NCBI GenBank assembly: GCA_944358375.1
Contig: CALVQT010000010.1
Location: 1-35,845 of the forward strand
Length of the DNA: 35,845 nt
Source of the DNA: an uncultured Bacilli bacterium
GTDB taxonomy: Bacteria > Bacillota_I > Bacilli_A > RF39 > UBA660
Direction of reading: 5' to 3'
Both the position numbers and the translations under genes were made by a program. A model generated the notes under the pieces. It saw only the letters and a list, made by a program, of their open reading frames with translations, had not been told where the DNA came from and ran no database searches. Shown one piece after another: positions 15,678-23,775 of this stretch (within the stretch, counting starts at the first letter, position 1; every line of letters starts with the position of its first letter).

Positions 15678-15773
15678 TTAAATATTTACTTTTATGAAAA
15701 TTTTTATAATTTAAATATAATTTTAATTAATTGTAAAAAAATATATAAACCTCTTTTTTTTTATATAATTTTG

Positions 15774-15782
15774 TGCTAAAAT
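15774..15782 (+). promoter_or_regulatory. Extended -10 promoter of rpsB-tsf
   Basis: TGCTAAAAT is an extended -10 about 114 bases before the rpsB start. The -35 region is T-rich without a clear hexamer. Confidence 0.5.
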
Positions 15783-15816
15783 ATATACGCTTTAAGAAAA
15801 AAACATGTTTATTGAT

Positions 15817-15854
15817 TCATTATTCTAGTGCTTAATAATTTAAGTGAATAGTGA
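15817..15854 (+). promoter_or_regulatory. Structured 5' leader of rpsB
   Basis: The untranslated leader of about 105 bases can fold into a two-part hairpin: TCATTATTC (15817-15825) with GAATAGTGA (15846-15854), one G-U pair, enclosing CTTAA (15831-15835) with TTAAG (15840-15844). Autogenous control by S2 is plausible by analogy with other ribosomal operons, but I do not recognise a named family. Nothing else is seen in the 218-bp gap between 15677 and rpsB. Confidence 0.45.
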
Positions 15855-15895
15855 TTTAAAGATAAACAGAAGAATTAACGAAAGGAGAGATTAAA

Positions 15896-16855
15896 ATGGC
15901 AGTAATTGCAAAAAGTTATTTATTAGAAGCAGGAGTTCACTTTGGACATCAAGCTAAAAGATGGAATCCTAAAATGAAAGAATTTATTTTTACTATAAGA
16001 GATGATATTCATATTATTGATTTACAAAAAACTGTTGAGAAAATTGAAGAAGCTTACGATGCACTTCTTAAAGCATGTGAAAATGGCGGTAAGGTTCTAT
16101 TTGTAGGTACTAAGAAACAAGCTAAAGAAGCTAGTATCGAAGAAGCTGCAAGATGCAAGAGTTTTTATGTTACCGAAAGATGGTTAGGAGGTACTTTAAC
16201 TAATTTTAGAACAATTAGAGATAGAGTTAAAAGACTTATCGAAATTGAAAAAATGGAAGAAAGTGGAAAGTTTGAATTACTTCCTAAAAAAGAAGTGGTT
16301 AAGATCCAAAAAGAATATGAAAGATTAAATAAATTATTATCAGGTATTAGAGGTATGGAAACTTTACCAAAAGCTATAATAGTTGTAGATCCAAGAGTAG
16401 AAATAAATGCTATTAAAGAAGCTAGAAAATTACATATTCCAGTATTTGGAATTGTAGATACAAATTGTGATCCTGATGATGTAGACTATGCTATTCCAGC
16501 AAATGATGATGCTGTTAGAAGTGTAAAAGTGGTTTTAGGTGTTCTTGCTAATGCTGTTTGTGAAGCAAATGGTTTAGAATTAGTAGACTATGTTACTGAG
16601 GAAGAAAATACAACTAAAGGTGGAAAAGAAATTAAAGTTGAAACTAAAGTTGTTGAACTAGATGATGAAGAAGAAAAGAATACTAAGAATGAAGAAATAA
16701 AAGAGACTATTAAAGAAGAAAAACAAGAAGTTAAAGAAGAAAAACCAGATTATTCTAAAATGACAGTAAGTGAATTAAAAAAATTAGCTAAAGATGCTGG
16801 TATTAGTGGTTATTCTACTATGAAAAAAGATGAATTAATTTCATCACTAAATTAA
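15896..16855 (+). CDS. rpsB: 30S ribosomal protein S2 with C-terminal HeH/SAP-like extension
   Basis: The first about 235 residues are ordinary S2: [38 protein letters not shown] and [20 protein letters not shown]. An acidic/lysine-rich linker (about 236-282) follows, then a 37-residue helix-extended-loop-helix unit (283-319, [19 protein letters not shown] then KKDELISSL) like the Rho N-terminal or SAP fold. This end makes it longer than typical S2 (about 250). A GAAAGGAGAG site precedes ATG 15896. It is co-transcribed with tsf, nine bases downstream. Confidence 0.96.
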   Translation: MAVIAKSYLLEAGVHFGHQAKRWNPKMKEFIFTIRDDIHIIDLQKTVEKIEEAYDALLKACENGGKVLFVGTKKQAKEASIEEAARCKSFYVTERWLGGTLTNFRTIRDRVKRLIEIEKMEESGKFELLPKKEVVKIQKEYERLNKLLSGIRGMETLPKAIIVVDPRVEINAIKEARKLHIPVFGIVDTNCDPDDVDYAIPANDDAVRSVKVVLGVLANAVCEANGLELVDYVTEEENTTKGGKEIKVETKVVELDDEEEKNTKNEEIKETIKEEKQEVKEEKPDYSKMTVSELKKLAKDAGISGYSTMKKDELISSLN

Positions 16856-16864
16856 GGAGGATGT

Positions 16865-17737
16865 ATGAATATTAGTGCAAGTATGGTTAAAGACCTAAGA
16901 GAAAAAACTGGAGCAGGAATGATGGATTGCAAGAAGGCATTAGTTGAATCTAATGGTGATATGGATAAAGCAGTCGATTATTTAAGAGAAAAAGGTATTT
17001 CTAAAGCTGCTAAGAAAGCAGAAAGAATTGCTGCAGAAGGATTATCTAATATTTATATTAATGGTAATAAGGCAGTTGTTATTGAATTAAATAGTGAAAC
17101 TGATTTTGTTGCTAAAAACTCTGAATTTAAAGATTTATTGAATACTATTGGAAATTCTATATTATCAAGTAAAGTTGATACTCTAGAGGATGCATTAAAC
17201 ATTAAAGTTGGTGAAGATACTATTAATGATTTAATCATTAATTCAACTGCAAAAATAGGTGAAAAAATAAATCTTAGAAGAATTAAAAAAGTAACTAAAG
17301 AAGATAATCAAACATATGGAGCATACCTACATATGGGTGGAAAAATTGCATCATTAGTTATAATTAATGGTAATAATGAAGAAGTAGCAAAAGATGTTGC
17401 TATGCAAGCAGCAGCAATGAGACCTCTTTATGTAACTATAGATAGCGTTCCTAATGAAGATTTAGAACATGAAAAAACAATTATTAGAGAACAAGTAATA
17501 AATGAAGGCAAGAAACCTGAATTTGCTGATAAAATTGTTGAAGGTAGAATTAGAAAATTCTATGAAGAGACGGTTTTAGAAGAGCAAGTATTTATTAAAG
17601 ATTCTTCTCTTACAATAAAAGGTTATTTAGAAAAAAATAATTGCAAATTATTAGATCTTATTAGATTTGAAGTAGGCGAGGGAATGGAAAAGAGAAACGA
17701 AAACTTTGCTGAAGAAGTAATGAGTCAAATAAAATAA
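16865..17737 (+). CDS. tsf: Elongation factor Ts
   Basis: A 290-residue nucleotide exchange factor for EF-Tu. The N-terminal UBA-like domain has VKDLREKTGAGMMDCKKAL; the core has LNSETDFVAKNSEF, the conserved TDFVAKN signature. A perfect AAGGAGG site overlaps the end of rpsB's gap. The rpsB-tsf pair is universal in bacteria. Full length. Confidence 0.97.
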   Translation: MNISASMVKDLREKTGAGMMDCKKALVESNGDMDKAVDYLREKGISKAAKKAERIAAEGLSNIYINGNKAVVIELNSETDFVAKNSEFKDLLNTIGNSILSSKVDTLEDALNIKVGEDTINDLIINSTAKIGEKINLRRIKKVTKEDNQTYGAYLHMGGKIASLVIINGNNEEVAKDVAMQAAAMRPLYVTIDSVPNEDLEHEKTIIREQVINEGKKPEFADKIVEGRIRKFYEETVLEEQVFIKDSSLTIKGYLEKNNCKLLDLIRFEVGEGMEKRNENFAEEVMSQIK

Positions 17738-17763
17738 ACTTTGAAAAAGTTTATTTTATTTTA
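17734..17763 (+). terminator. Terminator of rpsB-tsf
   Basis: An 8-bp stem (ATAAACTT / AAGTTTAT) with loop TGAAA, overlapping the tsf stop codon and followed by a T-rich run. Confidence 0.75.
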
Positions 17764-17784
17764 TTATAATAGGCTAATTATGTC

Positions 17785-17812
17785 ACTAAAATACAACAAA
17801 ATTCATAACTTA
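17785..17812 (+). promoter_or_regulatory. Sigma-K-like promoter of the coat protein gene
   Basis: AC (17785-17786), 17-bp spacer and CATAACTTA (17804-17812) match the sigma-K pattern AC...CATAnnnTA. It ends 15 bases before the ribosome binding site. An alternative sigma-A-like TTGAAA-18-TATAAT (17741-17770) lies further upstream, inside the tsf terminator. Confidence 0.5.
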
Positions 17813-17842
17813 TTAATGAATAGAAATAAAGGAGTGGATTAT

Positions 17843-18259
17843 ATGTGTAATAATAATGACAATAATAGTCAAAATTGTATTTTAGAAATATTGCAAGTTA
17901 TAAATGTATTACAATCTAATGCTTGTCCTGATAATTGTTTATTATCTTGTGATAGACCAGCTCTTGGTGGTGGAAGTAATTGTGTTATATGTAATACAAG
18001 ACCTATAATGCTATATACTTGTTGTGGAAATGGAACTCCATGGAGTATGCCTATTAGTAGAAATGAAACAGATGTTACTAGTTCTGTATTTAGAGTTGAA
18101 AAAATAGATTGTGGTTGTTGTACTTTTAGAGTACTTGCGCCAAATCCAGATACAACAAGTTTATATCCTTATGTTGCTACTGATTCAGTATTTACTATGG
18201 ATAGCAAATGTTTATGTAGTATTAGGTGTTTAAATGATACATATGTAGAGTGTATATAA
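17843..18259 (+). CDS. Cys-rich spore coat protein, CotY/CotZ family
   Basis: A 138-residue protein with 16 cysteines. It begins CNNNDNNSQNCILEILQVINVLQ, i.e. Cys, an Asn/Asp-rich stretch, Cys and one amphipathic helix, then ACPDNCLLSC and clustered cysteines TCC, DCGCC and CLC. That layout is typical of the Bacillus CotY/CotZ/ExsY crust and exosporium proteins, which assemble into disulfide-linked two-dimensional lattices. ATG 17843 follows AAAGGAGTGG. A sigma-K-like promoter lies upstream and a strong terminator downstream, so it is its own transcription unit. Confidence 0.75.
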   Translation: MCNNNDNNSQNCILEILQVINVLQSNACPDNCLLSCDRPALGGGSNCVICNTRPIMLYTCCGNGTPWSMPISRNETDVTSSVFRVEKIDCGCCTFRVLAPNPDTTSLYPYVATDSVFTMDSKCLCSIRCLNDTYVECI

Positions 18260-18288
18260 AATAAGGTTCAAATGAACCTTATTTTTTT
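18259..18288 (+). terminator. Terminator of the coat protein gene
   Basis: An 11-bp stem (AAATAAGGTTC / GAACCTTATTT) with a 4-base loop and a run of seven T's. Confidence 0.9.
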
Positions 18289-18296
18289 GATATAAT
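18288..18296 (+). promoter_or_regulatory. Extended -10 promoter of rnhB
   Basis: TGATATAAT directly follows the preceding terminator, 17 bases before the rnhB start codon. No clear -35. Confidence 0.6.
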
Positions 18297-18313
18297 ATAT
18301 TAGGAAGTGTTTT

Positions 18314-18913
18314 ATGAAAGAATATGAAAATGAATTATATAAAAAAGGAATTAAATTAATCGCTGGGGTTGATGAAGTTGGAAGAGGTCCATTAGTAGGT
18401 CCAGTTGTTTGTGCTTGTGTAATATTACCAAGTGATTATTATAATGAACAAATAAATGATTCAAAAAAATTATCTGAGAAAAAAAGAGAACAATTATATG
18501 ATATTATTATGCAAAATGCTATAAGTATAGGTATCGGGGAAAGTAGTGAAGATGTTATTGATGAAATAAATATATTACAGGCTACAAAAAAAGCAATGAT
18601 TGAAGCAATAAATAATTGTAGTGTGAAACCAGAACATATATTAATAGATGCTGTTAAGTTAGACATTGATATACCTTCTACTTCAATAATTAAAGGAGAT
18701 GCTAAAAGTCAATCGATTGCTGCTGCATCAATAATTGCTAAGGTAACAAGAGATAGAAAAATGATAGAATTAGATAAGAATCATCCAGAATATAATTTTG
18801 CTAAAAATAAAGGATATGGTACTAAAAAACACATAGAAGCAATTGAAAAATATGGTTTAATTAAAGAACATAGGAAAACATTTGCTCCATGTAATTTATA
18901 TATCAAAAAATAA
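18314..18913 (+). CDS. rnhB: Ribonuclease HII
   Basis: A 199-residue RNase HII, which cuts RNA in RNA-DNA hybrids and at single ribonucleotides. The catalytic acidic residues are seen in [17 protein letters not shown] (Asp-Glu pair), in ILIDAVKLD, and later near [11 protein letters not shown] with a downstream Asp. The conserved [13 protein letters not shown] segment is present. ATG 18314 follows TAGGAAG. Full length. It stands alone between two terminator/promoter pairs. Confidence 0.96.
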   Translation: MKEYENELYKKGIKLIAGVDEVGRGPLVGPVVCACVILPSDYYNEQINDSKKLSEKKREQLYDIIMQNAISIGIGESSEDVIDEINILQATKKAMIEAINNCSVKPEHILIDAVKLDIDIPSTSIIKGDAKSQSIAAASIIAKVTRDRKMIELDKNHPEYNFAKNKGYGTKKHIEAIEKYGLIKEHRKTFAPCNLYIKK

Positions 18914-18925
18914 AATGTTTTTTTA

Positions 18926-18954
18926 TTGATTTTTTAAAATTTATATATTATTAT
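18926..18954 (+). promoter_or_regulatory. Promoter of the metallophosphoesterase gene
   Basis: TTGATT (18926-18931), 17-bp spacer and TATTAT (18949-18954), 52 bases before the start codon. Confidence 0.5.
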
Positions 18955-19006
18955 TTATATAGATATTAATAAAAAAATATGGTAATTAAACATACTTGGA
19001 GGTTTT

Positions 19007-21076
19007 ATGAATAAGATAGTAAATACTGATGAAAAATTAACTGAGGAAGAAATTTTAAATTCTTTAAAAGAAAAATTAGTTAAAGAATGTAATGTTAATA
19101 ATTTATGTGAAGATTTAAAAATAAGTAATTATGATTTATTTGGGTATGTTAAAAAATTAAAAGATAGTGGAATTAATATATCTATAATGAATAAAGGAAA
19201 TGAAGTATATTTAATTATAAATAATCATCCTGATTATACAAAAGAAACTATATATAATATAGAAGAGGATATAAATTCTACTACTAAAATAGGTGTCATA
19301 TCTGATTTGAGGTTTGGCTCTAAAAATGAACAAATCACTATATTAAATGATATATTTAAGAAGTTTGCTAAAGATAATGTCAAATATGTTATAATTACCG
19401 GTAATTTATTAGAAGGTAAATATAAGAAATCTGATGAAAATGTTTATGGTAAGAGTTTAATTAGTAATGATGGGTTCAATCAAGCTGATCATTTAATTGA
19501 ATATTTTCCAAAAGTAGAAGGAATTAAAACTTTATTTATAACGGGCGATAAAGATCATAGTTGGGCTAAAGAATTAAATGTCGGCGAATATATTGCTAAA
19601 AATAGGGATGATATGATTTATTTAGGGCCTAAGAGTTGTACTATAAACTTTAATAATGTTTCTATAAAATTAGAATGTTTAAAAAAGCAAGGTGAGTCTT
19701 ATACAATTGCATATCCAGCTCAAAAATATAATAGAAGTATGTCTAGTTATGAGGATTATGATTTAATATTTTTAGGAGGAACATTAACCGCTCAAGAATT
19801 TCCTAAAATAAGAGATACTAGAATATTTACTATACCATCTGTTGTTGAAAGAACGCCTAAGATGAAAGCTGATTCTCAGCAAAATACAATGGGTGCTTAT
19901 GAATTTGAAATACAATATAATAAGACTGGAAAACTAAAACATGTAAGTGCGACATTATCCCCTTATTATGTTCCAAGTAAAGAAAACTATTTAACTATTA
20001 GTCCTTTTGAATTGAAAAAAGATTGTGATGATTTTCAGCAAGTAATAACTAAAAATAATGTTAAAAGTCAAAGTGAATTATTTAAAACTCTTGACAAATT
20101 TTATAAAATAATGAAAAAAGAAGAATCATTTGAATCATTAAAAAATAGATTGGGGATGAATTCTAATGAATTATATGGTATTATAGATATGCTTCAATTT
20201 TATGGAAGAAATGTTGAAGTTGTTGATATTAATAATGAGTTAGTCGTTAGAAAAAATATCCAAAGAAGAAAATATAGTGATATTAAAATTCCAAAAGAAG
20301 AGTTATCTATAAAGCAATTTGGAGTTGTATCTGACACTCATTATGGAAGTATTTGGTGTCAACCAAGCATGGTTAACACATTTGCTTATGAAGCATATAA
20401 TAGAGGAATTACTGATATGTATCATATTGGCGATATATCAGATGGTGACTATTCAAAAATAAGGCCTAATCATGTAAATGAAGTATTTGTATGGGGAGCA
20501 AGCGGTCAAGTAGATTATGTTGCGAAAGTATTGCCTAAATATCCTGGTATGAAATGGAAAGGTATTACTGGAAGTCATGATCAAAGTCATTCATTTAATT
20601 ATGGACCTTTTATATTTGGAAAAGAACTTGCTAAAAGAAGAGATGATTTTGAATATTTAGGGCAAGATAGAGCATATGTTTATTATGATAACTGTAAAAT
20701 TGAATTATTTCATCCAGGTGGTGGATCATCTAGAATACTCTCAACTAAACCACAAAATGGAATAGATCAAATACCATCTAATTCTAAACCTAAATTATCA
20801 CTAAGAGGACATTATCATAAAGTATACTATATGCTATATAGAAATATACATCTATTATTATGTCCTTGTAATGTAGATCAATCATCATTTATGATGAAAA
20901 ATGAAATACCTAATTTAATGGGAAATTATTTTGTAACTATTTGGTATGATGATAATGGAGATATACATTATATAAATACAGAACCTATGTTATTTTCAGT
21001 AGATGATGTTAGAAAAAATGATTGGGAAAATCCAAAAAAATATATTAAAAATAAAATATTAGCAAATAAAAAATAA
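19007..21076 (+). CDS. Tandem winged-helix/metallophosphoesterase protein, first half degenerate
   Basis: This 689-residue protein is an internal duplication. Unit A: winged-helix-like region (about 12-72) then a calcineurin-like phosphoesterase fold (about 94-325). Unit B: winged-helix-like region (about 353-415) then a second fold (about 436-660). Unit B keeps most metal ligands: D443-T-H445, G475-D476, GSHD (522-525, with Ser for the usual Asn), His569 and GHYH (601-604). Unit A has lost them: DLR for DxH, TGN for GD, GDKD for GNHD and no GHxH. The C-terminal unit may therefore be active while the N-terminal one is structural. The substrate is unknown; nucleic acid is a guess from the winged helices. 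A perfect GGAGG precedes ATG 19007. A 59-codon gene follows. Confidence 0.7.
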   Translation: MNKIVNTDEKLTEEEILNSLKEKLVKECNVNNLCEDLKISNYDLFGYVKKLKDSGINISIMNKGNEVYLIINNHPDYTKETIYNIEEDINSTTKIGVISDLRFGSKNEQITILNDIFKKFAKDNVKYVIITGNLLEGKYKKSDENVYGKSLISNDGFNQADHLIEYFPKVEGIKTLFITGDKDHSWAKELNVGEYIAKNRDDMIYLGPKSCTINFNNVSIKLECLKKQGESYTIAYPAQKYNRSMSSYEDYDLIFLGGTLTAQEFPKIRDTRIFTIPSVVERTPKMKADSQQNTMGAYEFEIQYNKTGKLKHVSATLSPYYVPSKENYLTISPFELKKDCDDFQQVITKNNVKSQSELFKTLDKFYKIMKKEESFESLKNRLGMNSNELYGIIDMLQFYGRNVEVVDINNELVVRKNIQRRKYSDIKIPKEELSIKQFGVVSDTHYGSIWCQPSMVNTFAYEAYNRGITDMYHIGDISDGDYSKIRPNHVNEVFVWGASGQVDYVAKVLPKYPGMKWKGITGSHDQSHSFNYGPFIFGKELAKRRDDFEYLGQDRAYVYYDNCKIELFHPGGGSSRILSTKPQNGIDQIPSNSKPKLSLRGHYHKVYYMLYRNIHLLLCPCNVDQSSFMMKNEIPNLMGNYFVTIWYDDNGDIHYINTEPMLFSVDDVRKNDWENPKKYIKNKILANKK

Positions 21077-21086
21077 AGGAGGTTTT

Positions 21087-21266
21087 ATGGATATCAGATA
21101 TATTTTAAATCCATACATAGGAATGGATGAACTTTGTAGACCATGGTTAGTAAATTATTCAATGATTAAAAATATAAAGTATTTAAAATATATTCAAGAA
21201 AAAGAAAATAAAAATAAAGAAGATGAAGAAAAATCAAATATAAAATTAAGTTTAAAAAAGAAATAA
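21087..21266 (+). CDS. Small 59-residue protein downstream of the phosphoesterase
   Basis: A short gene with a perfect AAAGGAGG site six bases before its ATG, ten bases after the phosphoesterase stop. The product starts MDIRYILNPYIGMDELCRPW, with Trp-Leu-Val and Tyr-rich helices, and ends in a Lys/Glu-rich tail. No signal peptide or membrane helix. Its tight coupling suggests a partner of the phosphoesterase. I do not recognise a family. A T-box leader starts shortly after. Confidence 0.7.
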   Translation: MDIRYILNPYIGMDELCRPWLVNYSMIKNIKYLKYIQEKENKNKEDEEKSNIKLSLKKK

Positions 21267-21269
21267 TAG

Positions 21270-21298
21270 TTGAATTAAATTTGATTTTGTGATAACAT
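21270..21298 (+). promoter_or_regulatory. Promoter of T-box-glyS
   Basis: TTGAAT (21270-21275), 17-bp spacer and TAACAT (21293-21298) preceded by TGA, an extended -10. It places the transcript start near 21305, at the first base-paired element of the T-box. Confidence 0.65.
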
Positions 21299-21303
21299 TT
21301 ATT

Positions 21304-21421
21304 TAGCGATGAAAAATGTGATGGTAAAGCATTTGAGGCTATAGTTATAAAGCGATTCTCTTAGAATAAATAAGGTGGAACCGTCCGATTGGACCCTTAT
21401 GTTACTCTTGGAGTTTTTTTA
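21304..21421 (+). promoter_or_regulatory. Glycine T-box riboswitch of glyS
   Basis: The T-box sequence TGGAACC (21376-21382) sits in an antiterminator: ATAAGG pairs with CCTTAT, and TCC with GGA around GATT. Upstream, a short Stem I can form from TAGC (21304-21307) with GCTA (21338-21341) and AAATG (21314-21318) with CATTT (21330-21334). GGC (21337-21339), a glycine codon, is the likely specifier. A T run at 21414-21420 follows a short ACTC/GAGT hairpin. Uncharged tRNA-Gly should stabilise the antiterminator and allow glyS expression. The whole element is only about 118 bases. Confidence 0.85.
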
Positions 21422-21436
21422 TTATAGGAGGTAATT

Positions 21437-22807
21437 ATGGATAAGGAAATAAGTATGGAACAAATGACTAATTTTTGTAAAAATTATGGTTTTATATTTC
21501 AAGGAAGTGAAATATATGGTGGACTTGCAAATACATGGGATTATGGCCCTCTTGGAAGTAGATTAAAAAATAATATTAAAGATGCTTGGAGAAAAAGATT
21601 TATTCAACAAAGAAATAATGCATATGAAATAGATGCAGATATTTTAATGCATCCAAAAGTATGGGAAGCATCAGGTCATGTCGCGTCATTTTCAGATCCA
21701 CTAATTGATTGTAAGGAATGTAAAATGAGGCATAGAGCAGATAATTTAATTAATGATTTTACTTCTTCATCAATTGCTGATAGTATGACTAAAGAAGAAA
21801 TGATTAATTATATTAAAGAAAATAATATTAAATGTCCTAATTGTAATAAATCTAATTTTACTGATATTAGAGAGTTTAATTTAATGTTTCAAACATATAG
21901 AGGTGTAACTAATGATAATAAAAATGTTGTTTATTTAAGGCCAGAAAATGCTCAAGGAGAGTATGTTAATTTTTTAAATGTTCAAAGAAGTATGAGATGT
22001 AAATTGCCATTTAGTATTGGTCAAATTGGAAAAGCATTTAGAAACGAAATTACTCCTGGGAATTTTACATTTAGAACAATAGAATTTGAACAAATGGAAT
22101 ATCAAACCTTTTGCAAAAAAGGAGAAGATATGAAATTGTATGAATATTTCAAAGAATATGGTAAAAAATTTTTTATAGATCTTGGTATTAAAGAAGAAGA
22201 TTTAAGATTCCATGATCATGAAAAATTAGCACACTATGCATCAGCTGCTTGTGATATAGAATATAAATTTCCATTTGGATGGGGTGAAATAAATGGAACG
22301 CATAATAGAACAGACTTTGATTTATCAGCTCATCAAAAATATAGTAGTATATCTCAAACATATTTAGATCCAGATACAAATGAAAAATATATTCCATATA
22401 TTATAGAATCAACATATGGACTAGATAGAACAGTATTAGCTATATTATTTAGCGCTTATCATGTTGAAAAATTAGAAAATGATGAAAGAGAAGTATTAAA
22501 ATTGCATCCTTTTTTATCACCATATAAAGTAGCTGTTTTACCATTAGTTAAAAAATATCATAGTGAGAAAGCTAAAGAAATATATAAAAAATTATCTAAT
22601 TGTTTTATGTGCTCTTATGATGAGACTGCATCTATTGGTAAAAGATATAGAAGAGCAGATGTAATTGGAACACCATTTTGCATAACTATTGATGATGAGA
22701 CATTAAATAGTAATACAGTTACTCTTAGATTTAGAGATACTATGGAGCAAATAGTTTTGAATGTAGATGAAGTTACATCTTATGTCGAAGATAAAATTAA
22801 ATTTTAA
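21437..22807 (+). CDS. glyS: Glycyl-tRNA synthetase, homodimeric class II type
   Basis: A 456-residue single-chain GlyRS, the alpha2 type rather than the GlyQ/GlyS tetramer of B. subtilis. Landmarks: FIFQGSEIYGGLANTWDYGP, a zinc-ribbon-like pair CKEC...CPNC (about 94-139), class II motif 2 FRNEITPGNFTFRTIEFEQ, motif 3 in ESTYGLDRT and a C-terminal anticodon-binding domain with SIGKRYRRADVIGTPFCIT. An AGGAGG site precedes ATG 21437. Expression is controlled by the T-box directly upstream. Confidence 0.97.
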   Translation: MDKEISMEQMTNFCKNYGFIFQGSEIYGGLANTWDYGPLGSRLKNNIKDAWRKRFIQQRNNAYEIDADILMHPKVWEASGHVASFSDPLIDCKECKMRHRADNLINDFTSSSIADSMTKEEMINYIKENNIKCPNCNKSNFTDIREFNLMFQTYRGVTNDNKNVVYLRPENAQGEYVNFLNVQRSMRCKLPFSIGQIGKAFRNEITPGNFTFRTIEFEQMEYQTFCKKGEDMKLYEYFKEYGKKFFIDLGIKEEDLRFHDHEKLAHYASAACDIEYKFPFGWGEINGTHNRTDFDLSAHQKYSSISQTYLDPDTNEKYIPYIIESTYGLDRTVLAILFSAYHVEKLENDEREVLKLHPFLSPYKVAVLPLVKKYHSEKAKEIYKKLSNCFMCSYDETASIGKRYRRADVIGTPFCITIDDETLNSNTVTLRFRDTMEQIVLNVDEVTSYVEDKIKF

Positions 22808-22818
22808 ATTAATATCTA

Positions 22819-22847
22819 TTGATAGAAAATATATTATGTGATAAAAT
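22819..22847 (+). promoter_or_regulatory. Promoter of sepF-divIVA
   Basis: TTGATA (22819-22824), 17-bp spacer and TAAAAT (22842-22847) with an extended TGA. Confidence 0.65.
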
Positions 22848-22877
22848 TATTATATAATATAGAGCGAGGAGGAAAAT

Positions 22878-23273
22878 ATGGGTGTAATTAAATTACCTAA
22901 TTTGTTTTTACCTGATGATGCTAGTATTGATAATGATGAAATTGAAATAAAAGAAACTAGTAAAAGTAGTAATAAAGATTATAAAAATAAAACTATATTA
23001 GTAGAACCAAGAGCTTTTTCTGAAGCACAACAAATAGCGGACTATTTAAAAGCTAGAAATCAAGTTGTTGTAAACTTTAAAAGAGTTACTTCAGATGTAT
23101 CTAAAAGAATATTAGATTTTCTAAATGGTATTATATATGCAATTGATGGAACAATTCAAAAATTAGGGCCTGGTATTGTAATATGTGCACCAAAAGGTTT
23201 TGAAATTGAAGGAAAAATATCTGATGAAGACAGTAAAAAGTCAAATAAAAAAGAGGATTTGTCTGATTGGTAG
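22878..23273 (+). CDS. sepF: Cell division protein SepF
   Basis: A 131-residue FtsZ-binding protein that helps tether the Z-ring. The core matches SepF: VEPRAFSEAQQIADYLKARN, QVVVNFKRVTSDVSKRILDFL and GTIQKLGPGIVICAPKGFEI. The N-terminal stretch is acidic and lacks an obvious long amphipathic membrane-targeting helix, though IKLPNLFL at residues 4-11 may serve. A GAGGAGG site precedes ATG 22878. It is followed by divIVA 27 bases on; B. subtilis has ylmG and ylmH in between. Confidence 0.92.
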   Translation: MGVIKLPNLFLPDDASIDNDEIEIKETSKSSNKDYKNKTILVEPRAFSEAQQIADYLKARNQVVVNFKRVTSDVSKRILDFLNGIIYAIDGTIQKLGPGIVICAPKGFEIEGKISDEDSKKSNKKEDLSDW

Positions 23274-23300
23274 AATAAAATAAAAATATAGAGGTGGAGC

Positions 23301-23753
23301 ATGAAAAAATTTGATACAGTTTTTCGTGGTTATGATAAATATCAAGTACAAAGATTTTTAGATGATGTTATTAAAAACTATGAAGCGTTACTTAATAAAA
23401 GTAAGAAAACAGAAGAAGAAAATAAAAAATTAATTGAACAAATAGCTTATTACCAAAGAATAGAAGAAACTATGAATAGAGCTATATATAATGCGGAAAA
23501 TGCTGGTGATCAAATTAAATCAACTGCTAGAAAAGAAGCAGAAACATTAATTACTCAAGCAAGGCATAATGCAAATAGAATAATAAATGATGCATTATTA
23601 AAAGCCGAAAGAGCACAAAATCATGCAGATCAATTAAAAAGGAATACTAATATATTAAAAAGAAGATTAAGACAAATTATTGAAAACCAATTGGAAGTTA
23701 TTGAAGAAATAGATAGTGTTGACTTCAGTGATGTAGATAGCAAATATAATTAA
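23301..23753 (+). CDS. divIVA: Cell division/polarity protein DivIVA
   Basis: A 150-residue coiled-coil protein. The N-terminal domain has the FRGYDKYQVQRFLDDV signature; its Phe8-Arg9 corresponds to the membrane-inserting Phe17-Arg18 of B. subtilis. The first ten residues of the usual N-terminus are missing, but the GAGGTGG site fixes this start. Long heptad repeats follow (about 30-135). It senses membrane curvature at septa and poles. In sporulating Bacilli it also anchors chromosome origins to the pole. Downstream ileS, its usual neighbour, is absent. Confidence 0.9.
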   Translation: MKKFDTVFRGYDKYQVQRFLDDVIKNYEALLNKSKKTEEENKKLIEQIAYYQRIEETMNRAIYNAENAGDQIKSTARKEAETLITQARHNANRIINDALLKAERAQNHADQLKRNTNILKRRLRQIIENQLEVIEEIDSVDFSDVDSKYN

Positions 23754-23775
23754 GTTGTGAAAACAACTTTTTTAT
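23752..23775 (+). terminator. Terminator of sepF-divIVA
   Basis: A 7-bp stem (AAGTTGT / ACAACTT) with a GAAA tetraloop and a T run; it starts inside the stop codon region of divIVA. Confidence 0.88.

Noticed and set aside
17741..17842. Longer N-terminus for the coat protein gene
   Set aside because: It would begin inside the tsf terminator and cross the predicted promoter; the ribosome binding site fits 17843.
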